DNA of 64,000 nucleotides from Duodenibacillus sp. (GCA_017628205.1 JAGBZO010000025.1:44351-108350), one strand, 5' to 3'; positions 1-9,354 are shown, counted from the first letter of the stretch. The notes: a model not told the origin generated them from the letters alone. Made by a program: numbers and translations.

Positions 1-1458
1 AACGACGGACGCGTCGTTATCGACCAAACCGACGGCGGCCGAAGCCGTCGGGATTCCTTTGGACAGCAAGGTTTCTTGATGGCTTTGATGGAAGGTGGTG
101 ATGGTGGCCGGCGACGAGCCGATCGTCAGGTCCGTGTCGGCCTTGGCCGTCAAACTCAAGGGGCCTTTTTCAGCCGTAAGCTCCGCCTCCTTGGCTACCG
201 TGACCGACGCGTCGGTCGTCAAATTGCCGTACGCTGCGTCAAACGTGATGTAGAGCTGATTGTTGAGGAACCACGTCGCCACGCTGTCAACCGTGCCGAT
301 AAAGCCCTTGGCCGCCGAATTGTCGAGATGGTTGAGCGCCGTGGCGTTGACGGTCAACGCATTGTCCGCCGTAATCGTTCCAGCAATGGCGACGGAAGCA
401 TTCACGTTCGTGTGAAGATTCGTGCCGGACGCCACAAATTGCGTGCCGTCCCAGTTGCCGTTTCCGGCCAATGCCTTTGCCGTCACGCTGTTGCGCGCGT
501 CAATGACGCCGTCAATCTTGATCGTGGCGGAAGTGTCTTCATAGAAAACGGCCGCCCCGGTGGGGTTGCCGAATTCGTCCAGTTTTTCCTTACCCGATTC
601 GTCCAGTTGCCAACGCGTGGTGTCGCCTACGGCCATGAGAACCACGTCGCCCGACGCATCGACTTTGCCGCTCAAAGCGCCGTCGGTGACGTCGGCCGAC
701 AAGATGACGGTGTCGGCGGCGTCCTTAATGTTGACCAAATCGGAAAAATCGGTCGTGCGCGTTGAGATTCTCGCCCCTTCCGCCACGTCGATATGAGCCG
801 CCACGAGCGACACATTGTTACCCGCGTTGATGCTGCCCTTGATTGAGATCGTGGCGTTGCGATTGATCGGTACTTCACCGGCACGCCAAGCGGCAAGCGT
901 CTGATCCGTCAAATCGGCCCCGCCCGTCGTCAAATACTTGGCGTAGGTCAACGCTTCGGGCGCGATTGCCGTGAGGCTGCCCGTGTTGATGACACCGCTC
1001 GTACCAACGGTCATCCCGTAAGGCGAAACGAAAAACAATTCGCCGCCCACTTGTGAGCCGACGATGCTGTTGACCGTCCCGTCGATCTTGATCTTCTGAT
1101 TGACAAAGTTGACGAGTTTGTCGGAGCCGGCTCCGTGATGCAGGTTGGCAATGTTGCCCGCTTTCAATTCGAAACGCTCGAAACGATTTTCACCGATCCC
1201 GTGAACGACACGGTCGGTAGTGACGTCGAATTTGCCGTTTGTGTTGACAATCGTCGTGTGATCCCATCCGGCCTGAGCGGTTATGTTCGACTGCGTCAGG
1301 CCGTTGGCCGAAGCTCCTGCGGAAACCAACGCGCCGGCAACCGCCGTCGCGATGACACTCGAGCGCCAACGCCCCTTGCGCTGAGAACGCGACGTTTCGT
1401 TCGTAACGACAAACTGACGGCGTACGCCGCTCCACTGGATCTTGTATATCGTATTCAT
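1..1458 (-). CDS. Two-partner secretion filamentous adhesin (LktA-like), N-terminal part, cut by window edge
   Basis: This frame is open for 486 codons from ATG 1458 to base 1 with no stop, so the gene continues outside the window. Residues 1-26 look like an extended signal peptide region (MNTIYKIQW, then RRQFVVTNE). A basic stretch and a hydrophobic segment at about 33-50 follow, with a likely cleavage after ASA near residue 51. The remainder is beta-rich and Asn/Thr/Asp-rich with repeating INxG and IKIDG units, and carries FFVSPYGMTVG and GVINTGSL, as in the haemagglutination-activity (TPS) domain. TPS proteins cross the inner membrane by Sec and the outer membrane through a dedicated TpsB, and that gene lies 40 bp upstream on the same strand. 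The LktA-like label is from memory of the family. Adhesin or toxin function is inferred. Confidence 0.85.
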   Translation of the reverse strand, partial: MNTIYKIQWSGVRRQFVVTNETSRSQRKGRWRSSVIATAVAGALVSAGASANGLTQSNITAQAGWDHTTIVNTNGKFDVTTDRVVHGIGENRFERFELKAGNIANLHHGAGSDKLVNFVNQKIKIDGTVNSIVGSQVGGELFFVSPYGMTVGTSGVINTGSLTAIAPEALTYAKYLTTGGADLTDQTLAAWRAGEVPINRNATISIKGSINAGNNVSLVAAHIDVAEGARISTRTTDFSDLVNIKDAADTVILSADVTDGALSGKVDASGDVVLMAVGDTTRWQLDESGKEKLDEFGNPTGAAVFYEDTSATIKIDGVIDARNSVTAKALAGNGNWDGTQFVASGTNLHTNVNASVAIAGTITADNALTVNATALNHLDNSAAKGFIGTVDSVATWFLNNQLYITFDAAYGNLTTDASVTVAKEAELTAEKGPLSLTAKADTDLTIGSSPATITTFHQSHQETLLSKGIPTASAAVGLVDNDASVV

Positions 1459-1498
1459 AGCGTTATCTTTCGTGTCGACGTTCTCGCGGTACGGTCAC

Positions 1499-3133
1499 TT
1501 AAAAGTGCAAATTCAAGACCGCGTCATAACGAACGCTATCGGCGCGTTCCTCGTCGGTAATCTGTCGGCTCAACGGGGCTGCAACGGTTCCCTTAAGACT
1601 CATCCATTTCGTCGGCTGCCATGTCAAACCAAGCCCTGCGGAAGACAAAGTGCGTTTTTCATAGGAAGACATTCCGGACAACCTACCGACGTCAAAAAAG
1701 GCAAATACATCCATTATTTCGGTTACGGAATAGTGCGTTTCCAAATTGAAATAGAACCCGCTGTCGGCACAGATCACGTCATTTGCATAACCTCGAACGC
1801 CCGCACTGTTGCCCAAATAAAACTGATCGGACGACACCATGTCGTCACCGCTCAACTTGGCTTGCCATGCCGCCGTTCCTTGTAAAGAGAATCCGAGCGG
1901 CAACAGCTTTTGGACGAACAGATCGCCCGAATAAACCGTGTAATCGAACGTGTTGTCGTACAACTTTTCCTTGGCTCTGTGTTGTCCGATGCGATTGTTC
2001 ACGTAAAAAGACCAGTCGTTGCCAATGTAGAGCGTGTCGACGCCGATCGAGAGCGAATCGATTTGATTGTCGGCGATGCGTACGTCGCCGTACATGTCGG
2101 TTGCGCTTTGCTGATGCTTGATTTCGCCGTAGCCGATCCATTTGTAGCCGGCGCCAACCGCAAAGGGATGCTCGAATCGCAACGCCGCATGGAACGAATC
2201 GCCGGAAATGTCATAAGGTTCGCTCGGCCCTTCGATGATGTCGACCGTACCGAACGATGCGTTGGCGACAAGTCGCGTGCCGAAACTATTCAGAGGGAAG
2301 GAGTAACCGAGCAAGGCGTTGAGCGTGCCTTCGCCCGCCAAACCCATCAGGTAAAAATTGTCACGCCAACCGAAAACGGAGCGGTTGACGATCGTTGCGC
2401 CCGCACGATAGCGGCCCGTGGTATCCGACCCCAACGTATCGGCAAACACCGAGGTACTCCAGCGGGGAGGCTCTTGGGCAATGATGTCGTAAGCCGTGGT
2501 TTCGGGAGCCTGCCCCGGATGAATGTCTACGCTCAAATGCACGTCGTTGGTCATGTTAAAGCGCACCAAGCTGTCGTACATGTCGCGGTAATTGGCCACC
2601 TCGCCTTTTGGCAAATCAAACGCTCTGGCGACATACTGCGAGTCGGTCGATTCGACACCTCGAACGACCACTTCGTCCGTCTTGCCTTCGATCAACGTGA
2701 TCGTCAGATGACCGTCGCGAATGCGTTGGGGGCGTAGCCCCGCCTGGCACACGGCATACCCTTTGTCACGATACAAACGATTGACAGCCTCAAGCAAATC
2801 GGCCAGATCGTGCGCTTTGACCGTCTTACCGACCCACGGAGCCACGGCAGTCGCGATCTCCTCTTCGGTCAATACGCTCGACGGTGTGTGAGAGATCTTT
2901 TTCAGATCGAATTGAAAATCGCCTTTGGGTACCAGGGGCGTTTTGGCCGACGCCTCCGGCATCGCCTTTTGGCGGTCGCGCATCGCGTCGAGCTCCTGAC
3001 GTAGTTGCGCTCGATCGCGTTCTTTCTCGAGTTGTTGAAGGTCGCGTGACACGATGTTGGTTTGAGCGGGGACGGTACTGGCACACAACGAGGCCAGCGT
3101 TAAGGTGCTCAAAAAGCGACAAACGAAAGACAT
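1499..3133 (-). CDS. TpsB outer-membrane transporter, ShlB/FhaC/HecB family
   Basis: This 544-residue protein should sit in the outer membrane and export the adhesin encoded directly downstream. It starts with a signal peptide (about 1-23, ending VPA). A charged helix rich in Glu, Arg and Gln follows at about 32-55. A POTRA-type region lies at about 75-165, with EEIATAVAPWVGKTV and GHLTITLIEGK. A long beta-barrel region runs from about 215 to the end and finishes with LNLHF, the terminal Phe typical of outer-membrane barrels. The length fits the family. ATG 3133 is the only sensible start because the signal peptide follows directly. The 40 bp gap to the adhesin gene suggests one transcription unit. 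Confidence 0.92.
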   Translation of the reverse strand: MSFVCRFLSTLTLASLCASTVPAQTNIVSRDLQQLEKERDRAQLRQELDAMRDRQKAMPEASAKTPLVPKGDFQFDLKKISHTPSSVLTEEEIATAVAPWVGKTVKAHDLADLLEAVNRLYRDKGYAVCQAGLRPQRIRDGHLTITLIEGKTDEVVVRGVESTDSQYVARAFDLPKGEVANYRDMYDSLVRFNMTNDVHLSVDIHPGQAPETTAYDIIAQEPPRWSTSVFADTLGSDTTGRYRAGATIVNRSVFGWRDNFYLMGLAGEGTLNALLGYSFPLNSFGTRLVANASFGTVDIIEGPSEPYDISGDSFHAALRFEHPFAVGAGYKWIGYGEIKHQQSATDMYGDVRIADNQIDSLSIGVDTLYIGNDWSFYVNNRIGQHRAKEKLYDNTFDYTVYSGDLFVQKLLPLGFSLQGTAAWQAKLSGDDMVSSDQFYLGNSAGVRGYANDVICADSGFYFNLETHYSVTEIMDVFAFFDVGRLSGMSSYEKRTLSSAGLGLTWQPTKWMSLKGTVAAPLSRQITDEERADSVRYDAVLNLHF

Positions 3134-3278
3134 GTGGATGGCCCATCAGAATCCATAGTAATTTGATTCTAACGAGTAATATCAACACTGCCGTCAAAAG
3201 AATTCAATGCTTTACATTCGGAAACACAGAGCATCACGCGATGCGTCGACAAGGCTCGCAACACTACGAGGGAAAGCT

Positions 3279-3443
3279 CTAAATCTCACAGCCGTCATGT
3301 ATCTCCAGCTTGATTTCCTGCATTTCTAACCGCTCAATCTGTACTTGCATTCCAATAAGCTCGACAGTTTGATTCAAGACTCGTTCGTGAGCCACTTTCG
3401 CGAGTGTCCGTGCGTTGCTATTCCTGGAGGAACCGCTCCTACT
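3279..3443 (-). other. Possible gene remnant or very small ORF in the 3134-3534 gap
   Basis: The 400 bp gap between the TpsB gene and the YeiH-type gene has no confident gene. On the minus strand, 54 codons are open between a TAA at 3444-3446 and the TAG at 3279-3281. The second half reads like a coding amphipathic helix (KVAHERVLNQTVELIG, then IERLEMQEIKLEI). There is no ATG with a ribosome site at its front; the possible starts are internal GTG, TTG or ATG. It may be the tail of a decayed gene. I do not recognise the family. Confidence 0.25.
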
Positions 3444-3534
3444 TTATGCCAAACAGTTAGGGAATGCAGTTTGATTTAACGCAGAATTTTTCTTACATAC
3501 AGAACTTGTGTCGTTGCGAATCACCTCAACACGC

Positions 3535-4542
3535 TTAATCAAGCAACACAACAAGTCCAACCACTACCCAACCCAACAAAAACAGGCTGTCTATTGCGAC
3601 GAGCACGATCGCCTTCCATCCCACCCCGAAGAGGGCGCGAAGATTCGTCTTGACACTGATCGCCGCCACGGCCAAAAGAATCAACACGTTGGACAAACTC
3701 AGCAACGTCGACGTGATCGATTCGGGGACAAGCCCCGACAAATTAATCGACAGACACAACAAGAATCCATAGACGAAAAGCGGAATGCTTTTCATCGGAT
3801 GAATGCGCCTTCTTTCAGCCCCCTCTTCGAACTTGGCGTACATGCATACAAATATGATCGTTACGGGTACCAGACAAACGACACGCAACATCTTGCTCAT
3901 CGTGGCAATCGCCATGCCGTCTTCGCCAAAAAAGGCGCCGGCGCCGACCACCTGAGATATTTGATGTATGGTGGCGCCCATAATCAAAGCTCCCGTCGCA
4001 TCGTCAAATCCAATCCATCGGACAACGAACGGATAGGTGATCATGGCGACGGCCGAAAAACCGATCACCGTGACAATTAAGGCAATGAGCTTTTCCTGCG
4101 TGATGCGTCCGGGTCGCAAAACGGAACTGAGCGCCATTAAAGCTGATGCCCCACAGATGGCAACCGCACATCCTGTCAGAACGGCTTCGAGATTTGACCA
4201 GCGAACACATCGATTGACAATCACGGAAACGGCGACAGTCAACCCGATACTCGACAGGATCAGGATGATCACGGCAGGACTCATCAAACCGAGCATGTCG
4301 CTAGTGATACGCAGGCCCAATAAGCTCGTCCCAATTTGAAACGGTAGTCCTAAGCTTACTTGAAGCCCCGACTCGACTTTAGCCGCCATGCCGGGACGTT
4401 CGACCAGCGGATTGAAGATCATCCCAAAGGCCAACGTGACCAAAACGGCCGAGTAGCCCGTCCATCGAGCAATGACGACACCGAAGGCTGCGATACCGAC
4501 CGTCAAGGCCAGCCCGAGCCAGTATGCTCTGGTGCTGTTCAC
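3535..4542 (-). CDS. YeiH/UPF0324 family putative sulfate exporter
   Basis: This is a 335-residue integral membrane protein with about ten hydrophobic segments. Family landmarks are the CGASALMALSSV stretch near residues 128-140 and GATIHQISQVVGAG near 188-202; in relatives these read CGxSA and GATIHDVAQVVGAG. Members are annotated as putative sulfate exporters, but the substrate is poorly established. The start is a GTG at 4542 preceded by an AGGAAG ribosome site about 6 nt upstream, which decides it over internal ATGs. It follows the purine permease gene after 69 bp, with a strong stem-loop in that gap, so the two may be co-transcribed or separated by the hairpin. Confidence 0.85.
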   Translation of the reverse strand: MNSTRAYWLGLALTVGIAAFGVVIARWTGYSAVLVTLAFGMIFNPLVERPGMAAKVESGLQVSLGLPFQIGTSLLGLRITSDMLGLMSPAVIILILSSIGLTVAVSVIVNRCVRWSNLEAVLTGCAVAICGASALMALSSVLRPGRITQEKLIALIVTVIGFSAVAMITYPFVVRWIGFDDATGALIMGATIHQISQVVGAGAFFGEDGMAIATMSKMLRVVCLVPVTIIFVCMYAKFEEGAERRRIHPMKSIPLFVYGFLLCLSINLSGLVPESITSTLLSLSNVLILLAVAAISVKTNLRALFGVGWKAIVLVAIDSLFLLGWVVVGLVVLLD

Positions 4543-4560
4543 TTTGGCTTCCTACAGTAT

Positions 4561-4590
4561 GGGTACGTCGGCAGATGAGACGACGTACCC
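4561..4590. other. Stem-loop with 10 bp perfect stem between purine permease and yeiH-like gene
   Basis: GGGTACGTCG (4561-4570) is the exact inverse of CGACGTACCC (4581-4590) around a 10-nt loop. No T-run follows on either strand, so it is not a canonical intrinsic terminator. It lies just before the ribosome site of the minus-strand YeiH-type gene. Confidence 0.6.
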
Positions 4591-4611
4591 AATGAATGCG
4601 GCGTCCCGGCG

Positions 4612-5898
4612 TTACAACACAAACTTCAGGGCAAAAACGGCCGCGACAATGAGCGTCGGCAACGTCAGTTTGTTGAAATGTCCCGACAGCAAATGAATCG
4701 CGACGTAACTTAACAAGCCCATGACGATGCCCGTGGAAATACTGCAAGACATCACCATGAAAGCGATGGTTAAAAACGCCGGGATGGCATCGGAGTAATC
4801 ATCGAAATTCACTTGGGTGATCGTCGACATCATCATGACGCCGACCAAAATCAACGCCAACGCACTGGCCGAAGCCGGAATCGACAAAAAGATCGGCGAG
4901 AGAAAGAGCGCCAGAATGAAACAGACGCCGACCGTAAGCGCCGTCACTCCGGTCTTGCCGCCCGCCGTCACGCCGGCCGTGCTTTCCATATAGGCTGTCG
5001 TCGTGCAATTGCCGAGCAAGGAACCCGACACGGTGGCCACGGCATCGACCATAAACGCCTTTTTGATCCACGGAATCGACCCGTCTTTGGCGATCATGTT
5101 GGCGCGTGCGGCCACGCCGTACAACGTACCGAGCGTGTCAAAGAGATCCATGAAGAGCAAGGTAAAGACGATGATCACCATGTCCAACGTGAAAATTTGA
5201 TCCCACTGCAAGGCCAACGCAATCGGCGCGATGGACGGCGGCGCGCTAATGATTCCGCTGATATGGGTCACTCCCATCGGGATACCGACGGCCGTCGTGA
5301 CCAACATCCCGATCAACAAGGCGCCGGGAATCCGACGAATCAACAACGCACCGGTGATCGCCAGCCCAATCAGACAGAGAAGCGCCGACGCCGAGGTAAT
5401 GTTGCCGAGCCCCACCATCGTCGCTTCGTTACGAACGATCAGACCGGCATTTTGTAACCCCAAAAACGCAATGAAAAAACCGATACCGGGCCCGATAGCG
5501 CGTTTTACACTGTCGGGGACGGCTTCCAATATCTTTTCTCGGACGTTCGTGACAGTCAAAACGATGAAGATGACGCCTTCGATAAAAACGGCGGTCAATG
5601 CCGTCTGCCATGCGTACCCCATGGTCAGACACACGACATAGGCAAAGAAAGCGTTCAAGCCCATGCCCGGCGCCAGAGCAATCGGCAGTTTGGCGTAAAC
5701 CGCCATCAGAAGACAGGCCAAAGCCGCTACCAACGCGGTGGACGTAAAGAGAGCGCCTTTATCCATACCGCAGGCGGACATGATGGCGGGATTGACGGCG
5801 AGAATGTACGCCATCGTCAAAAAGGTCGTGAGCCCTGCCACGACTTCAGTGGAAAGTCGGTGTTTTGTCGAATCAAACCCGAACAATCTGGAAAGCAT
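4612..5898 (-). CDS. NCS2 family purine permease (AzgA/PbuG-type)
   Basis: This 428-residue, roughly 12-helix inner-membrane permease most likely takes up adenine, guanine or hypoxanthine with protons. The N-terminus STEVVAGLTTFLTMAYIL and APGMGLNAFFAYVVC near 80-95 are typical of the AzgA branch of NCS2. GIGFFIAFLGLQNAGL in the middle and NCTTTAYMESTAGVTAGG near 275-295 are the conserved substrate-path motifs. The frame is open for 28 codons upstream, but ATG 5898 has a GGAG ribosome site about 9 nt away and gives the usual family N-terminus, so I chose it. I saw no purine riboswitch upstream. Confidence 0.9.
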   Translation of the reverse strand: MLSRLFGFDSTKHRLSTEVVAGLTTFLTMAYILAVNPAIMSACGMDKGALFTSTALVAALACLLMAVYAKLPIALAPGMGLNAFFAYVVCLTMGYAWQTALTAVFIEGVIFIVLTVTNVREKILEAVPDSVKRAIGPGIGFFIAFLGLQNAGLIVRNEATMVGLGNITSASALLCLIGLAITGALLIRRIPGALLIGMLVTTAVGIPMGVTHISGIISAPPSIAPIALALQWDQIFTLDMVIIVFTLLFMDLFDTLGTLYGVAARANMIAKDGSIPWIKKAFMVDAVATVSGSLLGNCTTTAYMESTAGVTAGGKTGVTALTVGVCFILALFLSPIFLSIPASASALALILVGVMMMSTITQVNFDDYSDAIPAFLTIAFMVMSCSISTGIVMGLLSYVAIHLLSGHFNKLTLPTLIVAAVFALKFVL

Positions 5899-6091
5899 AA
5901 ACGGCTCCGTCGGAGTGTATGTTGAAATACAAACGCCATGACAATGGCACGCGTCGTGCATTCTATCAACGGGCGACGGCAAGTGAATCAGTCGGAGTAC
6001 TTACCTTACTCATCCGCCAACAAACACTTGGCACGAAGCCGACTCGATCGGTGTACAAGACATGGGTACAGTCTTCGATGCGGCCATCCAT

Positions 6092-6121
6092 ATAAAGAGG
6101 TCTGAAATCAGAGCTCTTTAT
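6092..6121. other. 30-bp imperfect palindrome in the gap 5899-6184
   Basis: ATAAAGAG (6092-6099) pairs with CTCTTTAT (6114-6121). The inner TCTGA (6101-6105) pairs with TCAGA (6108-6112) around an AA loop, with one G-G mismatch. It sits 64 bp past the alaX-type stop and about 190 bp before the purine permease start. It could be an operator for the permease or an RNA hairpin ending the upstream transcript, but it has no T-run. Nothing else was recognised in this gap. Confidence 0.5.
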
Positions 6122-6184
6122 CTAGCTTGATGCAAAACCGCTTCACGGGATAAGCGTCAGCGGCTCTTGCAAATTCCTTTTGTC

Positions 6185-7360
6185 TTATCCGAATGTGGCC
6201 AGAAGCGTACGTCTCACGGTCGCTTCATCCGCTGCAAACGTCCCTTGCACGATATCTCTACCTCCGCCTCGACCATTGAGAACGCGATTAAGCTCACGAA
6301 TCGGGTCGCGCAAAGCAACCGTTGGACTTGCGATCGCATAGGCGTACTCGGCGCTGTCGCCCTCTCCCGTCTTCGCCGACAAAACGGCGTAGACCTCGGC
6401 CTTGCCGCTAGGCATCAGTTGCATGGCAAACTGCTTCAATTCGAACGGCGTCAAACTGTCTTCAAACAAAATGCATAGCCGCTGACCGCTCGGCAACGTG
6501 GCGGCACGCAATGCAAAGTATTTGCGACTCCAGTCGCCCTTCGCCTCCTCGATAAGCGCCAACTGTCGAGCAAGACGCTCGACGCCGGCGGCCACTTCAT
6601 TGGGCTTGCTTGAGGTCTGTCGTGACACCTGCTGAATCTGCTCGCACTTGATCGCATAATCGCGCAACGCACGCTCGCCGCAGACAAATTCGATGCGCGT
6701 TCCTCCGCGATGCCGCATGCTTGAGAGCACCTTGAGAATGCCGATTTCACGCGTCGTCTTGACATGCGTGCCGCAACAAGCGCAACAATCGACTCCGGGA
6801 ATATTGACGACGCGAATCAACCCCGTCAACTCTTTTTTCTGACGAAATCCCATCGCCGCGCGTTGCGCCTCATCGGGAAATCCGATCTCGACGGGCAAAT
6901 CGGCCTGAATCACGTCGTTAGCGGCGCGCTCCATGGCACGCACGTCCTCGTCGGACAATTCGCCGCTCATATCGATACCGATGCGATCCGGATACATGTG
7001 GAACCCGACGTTGTCATATCCGAAAGCACGACGAATCACGCCGGTAAGTACATGCTCTCCCGTATGGTTTTGCATGTTGTCGTAGCGCATGCCCCAGTCC
7101 AACTCGCAACGAACTTGCTCGCCGACCGTCACCGCGCGATCGGTGTAATGTACGACGCTGCCATCTTTTCGTCGCACGTCGCGAACGATCGCCTCGCCAA
7201 TGCGTCCCGTATCGGCCGGCTGTCCTCCTCCTTCGGGATAAAACGCCGTATCGTCTAGAACGACGGCAAAACCGTCTTTGGTCTCGTCGCACGCCAGTAC
7301 CGTAGCGTCAAACGCACGCACGTACGGATCTTTGTAATACAACTCGTTCATTTCACTCAT
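6185..7360 (-). CDS. Alanyl-tRNA editing protein, AlaX-L type
   Basis: This 391-residue free-standing editing factor should deacylate Ser- or Gly-mischarged tRNA-Ala in the cytoplasm. It resembles the C-terminal part of alanyl-tRNA synthetase. Residues 1-90 form the N-terminal barrel (FYPEGGGQPADTG). The zinc-binding editing site is visible as HxxxH (H99, H103) and CxxxH (C195, H199 within CCACCGTH). A helical linker and a DHHA1-like C-terminal domain with GRGGGRD near 370 follow, so it is the long form. ATG 7360 is used; a second ATG three codons in is possible, and neither has a strong ribosome site. It appears to be a single-gene unit. Confidence 0.92.
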   Translation of the reverse strand: MSEMNELYYKDPYVRAFDATVLACDETKDGFAVVLDDTAFYPEGGGQPADTGRIGEAIVRDVRRKDGSVVHYTDRAVTVGEQVRCELDWGMRYDNMQNHTGEHVLTGVIRRAFGYDNVGFHMYPDRIGIDMSGELSDEDVRAMERAANDVIQADLPVEIGFPDEAQRAAMGFRQKKELTGLIRVVNIPGVDCCACCGTHVKTTREIGILKVLSSMRHRGGTRIEFVCGERALRDYAIKCEQIQQVSRQTSSKPNEVAAGVERLARQLALIEEAKGDWSRKYFALRAATLPSGQRLCILFEDSLTPFELKQFAMQLMPSGKAEVYAVLSAKTGEGDSAEYAYAIASPTVALRDPIRELNRVLNGRGGGRDIVQGTFAADEATVRRTLLATFG

Positions 7361-7422
7361 CTTGGGCTCGCCGGTGGTACGTATCGAATCGCCCCATTAT
7401 CCTCCCGTGCTTGCACAGGCGC

Positions 7423-7456
7423 AAAAAAGCCGACTTCGTTCCAACGAAATCGGCTC
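7423..7456 (-). terminator. Intrinsic terminator of the Na/Pi symporter gene
   Basis: On the minus strand GAGCCGATTTCGTT pairs with AACGAAGTCGGCTT and is followed by a run of six T. It lies 28 bp past the stop at 7484. Confidence 0.8.
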
Positions 7457-7483
7457 TTAATGTGTGGTCTGTTGCGTTCGAGC

Positions 7484-9265
7484 TCAGGCCTTGTGTTTAT
7501 GCACCTTGCAGAGAATTTCCGCAACGTGGCGTAAGTTCTTGGTGATGCCGCGCGACAAGGCGTTGTCGTTCATGATCGAGGTCGCCACTTCGTACGAAAT
7601 TTCCTTGTTGCGGATCAACTGATCGAGCGAAGTCGAGCTGATGGCGTCGAACTTGCTCTTGTGATAAACCAGGCGACGCTTGACTTCGTCGATCTCTTCG
7701 CGGCTCTTGGCTTGCGTCATGGCTTCCACCAATCGGATCATGCGCACCATGTTGCGACGAATGTGGGCGTACTGTTCGTGCAAGCCCTTGTTGTTGCTAA
7801 AACCGTAACGCACGACGTTCGTATTGAGTTGCTGCGCCTTTTTGACGGCCGCCGCCATGATGATGCAACCGCGACGCAACTCGGACAACTCGATCGCCTT
7901 TTCCCCGTCCATCCCTTCGCTGCTTGTGGCGCGAACGGCGTAGTCGATGATGTCCGAATACAGACCCTTGAATTTGTTTTTGTAGATTTCGTCAAAATCC
8001 ACTTCGTCGGCACTCGTGCTGTTGGCCACCAAGTCGTGTGCATGCACCGACGAACGAACGTCTTCGGGACGAATGCAGACCATGCGAGCCACGATGTCAA
8101 GCGTGTTGCCAAGCAGATGCAGGGACTCTTTTTCCATCGTCTGCAATGCCGTGTTGGCGTAATGCAGAGCGTCCTTGTTGAGGTATTTGGGTTTATCGAC
8201 GACCGATTCCGTATCGCTCGAGCGAACCACCTTATTAAGCACGCGACACGTGGGCGCGATAAAGGGCGTCAGAACGATCACGCCGAACACGTTGTACAAC
8301 GACATGATGATCGCCAACTTGTAGACATAGTCGTCCGACGCGATGTTGAGGTATGGCGCAAGGCAATCGGTCGCGTACAGATACGCGTCGATAAAAACGA
8401 TCGACACAAACGCGCACAGCAACTTGAAAAAGACATGGATGACCGCGATTTTCTTGCCTTCGATGTTGGCGTTCAACGATCCGATCACCGTGAAAATCGT
8501 GCTGCCGACGGCCGCGCCGATCGAAATGCCGACGGCCGTCATATAGTCGATTTGACCGACGGACAAGGCGGTGATGGCCAACGTGATCGTGGCGTGAGAG
8601 CTTTGCGTGATGGCCGTCACGCCCAGGCCGATCAGGGTGCACATCAAGAGTCCCTTCATGCCGGGCATGGCGTATTTGGCAAAGTCGATCGAATCCTTGA
8701 AGCTGTCAAAGCCTTCCTTCATCCAAGAAATGCCCAAAAAGAGCAGACCGAGCGAGAGGAAAAAATATCCGCCGCCACGCACGCGACGGCCCTTGCCCAG
8801 ACACATACTCACGCCGATGATGATGAACGGCATGGCATACAGACTGATCTTGGCCTTGAGCCCCAAGTAACCGACAATCCAGGTCGTGCACGCGGCAGAC
8901 AAGTTGACGCCGTACACCATGGCGACGCCCGAGGCAAGCGTAATCAACCCGGCCGACAGGAACGAAACGGCGATCACCGTCACAAGACCGCTCGACTGAA
9001 CGAGCGTGGAGAGCGTGAAACCGAAAACGAAGGACTTCCAGTTCTTGTCGGCCACCTTGCCGAGGAAGGTATCGAGAATGCCGCTGGACAACGCTTTGAA
9101 GCTCTGCTCGAGCAACAGCATGGCGAACAGGAACAAGCACACGCCGGAGCACACGGTCATCACGCCCACGTGCTGCATGAGGAAATTCATGACATAGCCG
9201 GCCAACGCCACGATCAACACGGTCTTCCCGACCGAACGCCAACGCGAGGCAAACTCCAGTGTCAT
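7484..9265 (-). CDS. Na+/phosphate cotransporter family protein with C-terminal PhoU-like domain
   Basis: This 593-residue inner-membrane protein has two Na/Pi-cotransporter repeats. Each carries the signature glutamine-serine motif: LVQSSGLVTVIAV near 90-100 and AITQSSHATITLA near 215-225. The last 200 residues are soluble and helical and resemble PhoU, a common fusion in bacterial NptA-like proteins that may sense or gate phosphate uptake. ATG 9265 has a CGGAG ribosome site about 8 nt upstream. The open frame extends 104 codons further but runs backwards through the tRNA-Glu gene, so that extension is not coding. A second phosphate carrier of a different family, also with a PhoU-like tail, lies at 58449-60689. 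Confidence 0.9.
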   Translation of the reverse strand: MTLEFASRWRSVGKTVLIVALAGYVMNFLMQHVGVMTVCSGVCLFLFAMLLLEQSFKALSSGILDTFLGKVADKNWKSFVFGFTLSTLVQSSGLVTVIAVSFLSAGLITLASGVAMVYGVNLSAACTTWIVGYLGLKAKISLYAMPFIIIGVSMCLGKGRRVRGGGYFFLSLGLLFLGISWMKEGFDSFKDSIDFAKYAMPGMKGLLMCTLIGLGVTAITQSSHATITLAITALSVGQIDYMTAVGISIGAAVGSTIFTVIGSLNANIEGKKIAVIHVFFKLLCAFVSIVFIDAYLYATDCLAPYLNIASDDYVYKLAIIMSLYNVFGVIVLTPFIAPTCRVLNKVVRSSDTESVVDKPKYLNKDALHYANTALQTMEKESLHLLGNTLDIVARMVCIRPEDVRSSVHAHDLVANSTSADEVDFDEIYKNKFKGLYSDIIDYAVRATSSEGMDGEKAIELSELRRGCIIMAAAVKKAQQLNTNVVRYGFSNNKGLHEQYAHIRRNMVRMIRLVEAMTQAKSREEIDEVKRRLVYHKSKFDAISSTSLDQLIRNKEISYEVATSIMNDNALSRGITKNLRHVAEILCKVHKHKA

Positions 9266-9354
9266 GAAACAATCTCCGTTAGTCAGAATGCGTAAGAACG
9301 AACGAGTATACCGTTTGAGATCGACGCCGTCGGTCGGTATTACCCGCGAAAGAT

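Noticed and set aside
5899-6184. Possible purine riboswitch before the purine permease gene
   Set aside because: The conserved loop sequences of the purine aptamer are not visible; only an unrelated palindrome was found.
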